A DNA stretch of 64,000 nt, from the NCBI RefSeq assembly GCF_030814695.1, contig NZ_JAUSVL010000001.1, positions 5,554,227-5,618,226 on the forward strand, in the 5' to 3' direction. Numbering within the stretch: the stretch's first letter is position 1; each line of letters opens with the position of its first letter. Source of the stretch: Oligosphaera ethanolica (GTDB lineage Bacteria > Verrucomicrobiota > Lentisphaeria > Oligosphaerales > Oligosphaeraceae). Positions 63,525-64,000 of the stretch are shown piece by piece. The translations under genes and the position numbers were made by a program. The notes beneath the pieces were generated by a model. That model did not search any database and was not told the DNA's origin. It was given only the letters and a program-made list of their open reading frames with translations.

Positions 63525-63615
63525 CCCGCCATCGCCATTCGCAATCCCCTGCCCAGCGAAACGCAATCCAACCACGCCGCAAATGGCCACAGCCCCTCGC
63601 CGCCAGAGGCGGACT
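63525..63615 (+). repeat. Family D intergenic repeat, copy 2
   Basis: Close match to 56911-57006. It abuts the truncated IS66 tnpC directly, so it marks a rearrangement junction. Confidence 0.85.
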
Positions 63616-64000
63616 ATGAAAGCAGCGGGGAATTGGGTAGAGCTGGTCGAGCAGTTCTTCGCGCTGTGTGACGACATCGTCCGCCGGCGTCTGCCACCGA
63701 CCTCCATGCTCGTCCGGGCCGCCGTCTACGCGCTCAAGCAACGCCAGGAGCTCTCCGTGTTCCTGATTGACCCACGCGTGAACATCGACAACAATCCGGC
63801 CGAGAACGCCATTCGTCCCTGGGCACTGGGACGCAAAAATTGGCTCTTTGTTGGCAACGAACGCGGCGGCGAAAAATCCGCCATCATCGCCAGCCTCGTG
63901 GCCACCTGCAAAGATAACAAAGTCGACTTCAAGGCTTGGCTCGAAGACGTCCTCACTCGCCTCGGCACCACCCGGCATGACGACATTGACTCCTTGCTGC
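63616..64000 (+). pseudogene. IS66 TnpC transposase, C-terminal part only
   Basis: The open frame from the ATG at 63616 to the window end reads NWVELVEQFFALCDD, DPRVNIDNNPAENAIRPWAL, GRKNWLFVGNERGGEKSA and SLVATCKDNKVDF: the conserved C-terminal part of IS66 transposase, including the last catalytic Glu (AENAIRP). The N-terminal two thirds are missing, replaced by a family D repeat. It is on the opposite strand to the tnpA at 62300-62638, so it is from a different copy or an inverted one. Confidence 0.88.

Overview
The window (GC-rich, about 60% by eye) looks like a chromosomal segment of a PVC-group bacterium, most likely Lentisphaerota or a close relative. This is an inference from gene content: large secreted glycosidases (GH106-, GH5-, GH2- and beta-helix-type), two GH4 enzymes, two Tat-exported Gfo/Idh/MocA oxidoreductases, a huge secreted Rhs/YD protein, and many intergenic palindromic repeats. 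No ribosomal or other marker gene is present to confirm it.

Layout. 1-14809 (minus): three secreted proteins in apparent operon order. Two carry alpha/alpha-toroid (squalene-cyclase-like) repeats; one of these has a long Glu-Glu-Pro tract. The third is a giant Rhs protein (at least 2746 residues) that runs off the left edge. 15246-15962: radC. 16100-18200: repeats, one split by a complete IS630-type element. 18213-20986: two GH4 glycosidases. 21433-23749: higBA and hipBA, each with palindromic operators. 23842-29965: membrane protease-like protein, NYN-LOTUS protein, beta-helix lipoprotein and a GT4 glycosyltransferase. 30384-34080: sugar isomerase-like TIM barrel, LysM lipoprotein and murD. 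35025-40907 (minus): marR, Gfo/Idh, HEAT protein, Gfo/Idh. 41503-46188 (minus): AraC regulator and GH106. 46788-47240: a REP-associated Y1 transposase beside palindromic repeats. 47284-55322: GH5-like and giant GH2-like enzymes. 55370-56350: a 158-bp tandem array. 56456: tRNA-Val. 57202-60540: small unknown genes, a HARE-HTH/Mrr nuclease, a 56-residue two-helix membrane protein, an ankyrin protein and a zinc-ribbon remnant. 60841-64000: nested, broken insertion sequences (a DDE transposase, IS66, IS256).

How the genes fit together. The centre is a plant or host glycan-degradation neighbourhood: extracellular rhamnosidase-, fucosidase/xylanase- and GH2-type enzymes, intracellular GH4 enzymes, and oxidoreductases and isomerases to process the sugars, under AraC and MarR control. 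The two ends are accessory: the toroid-Rhs operon on the left, and defence, toxin and IS debris on the right. At least four families of structured intergenic repeats occur throughout. Two of them carry compensatory base changes that preserve hairpins, and a Y1 transposase that could mobilise them is present.
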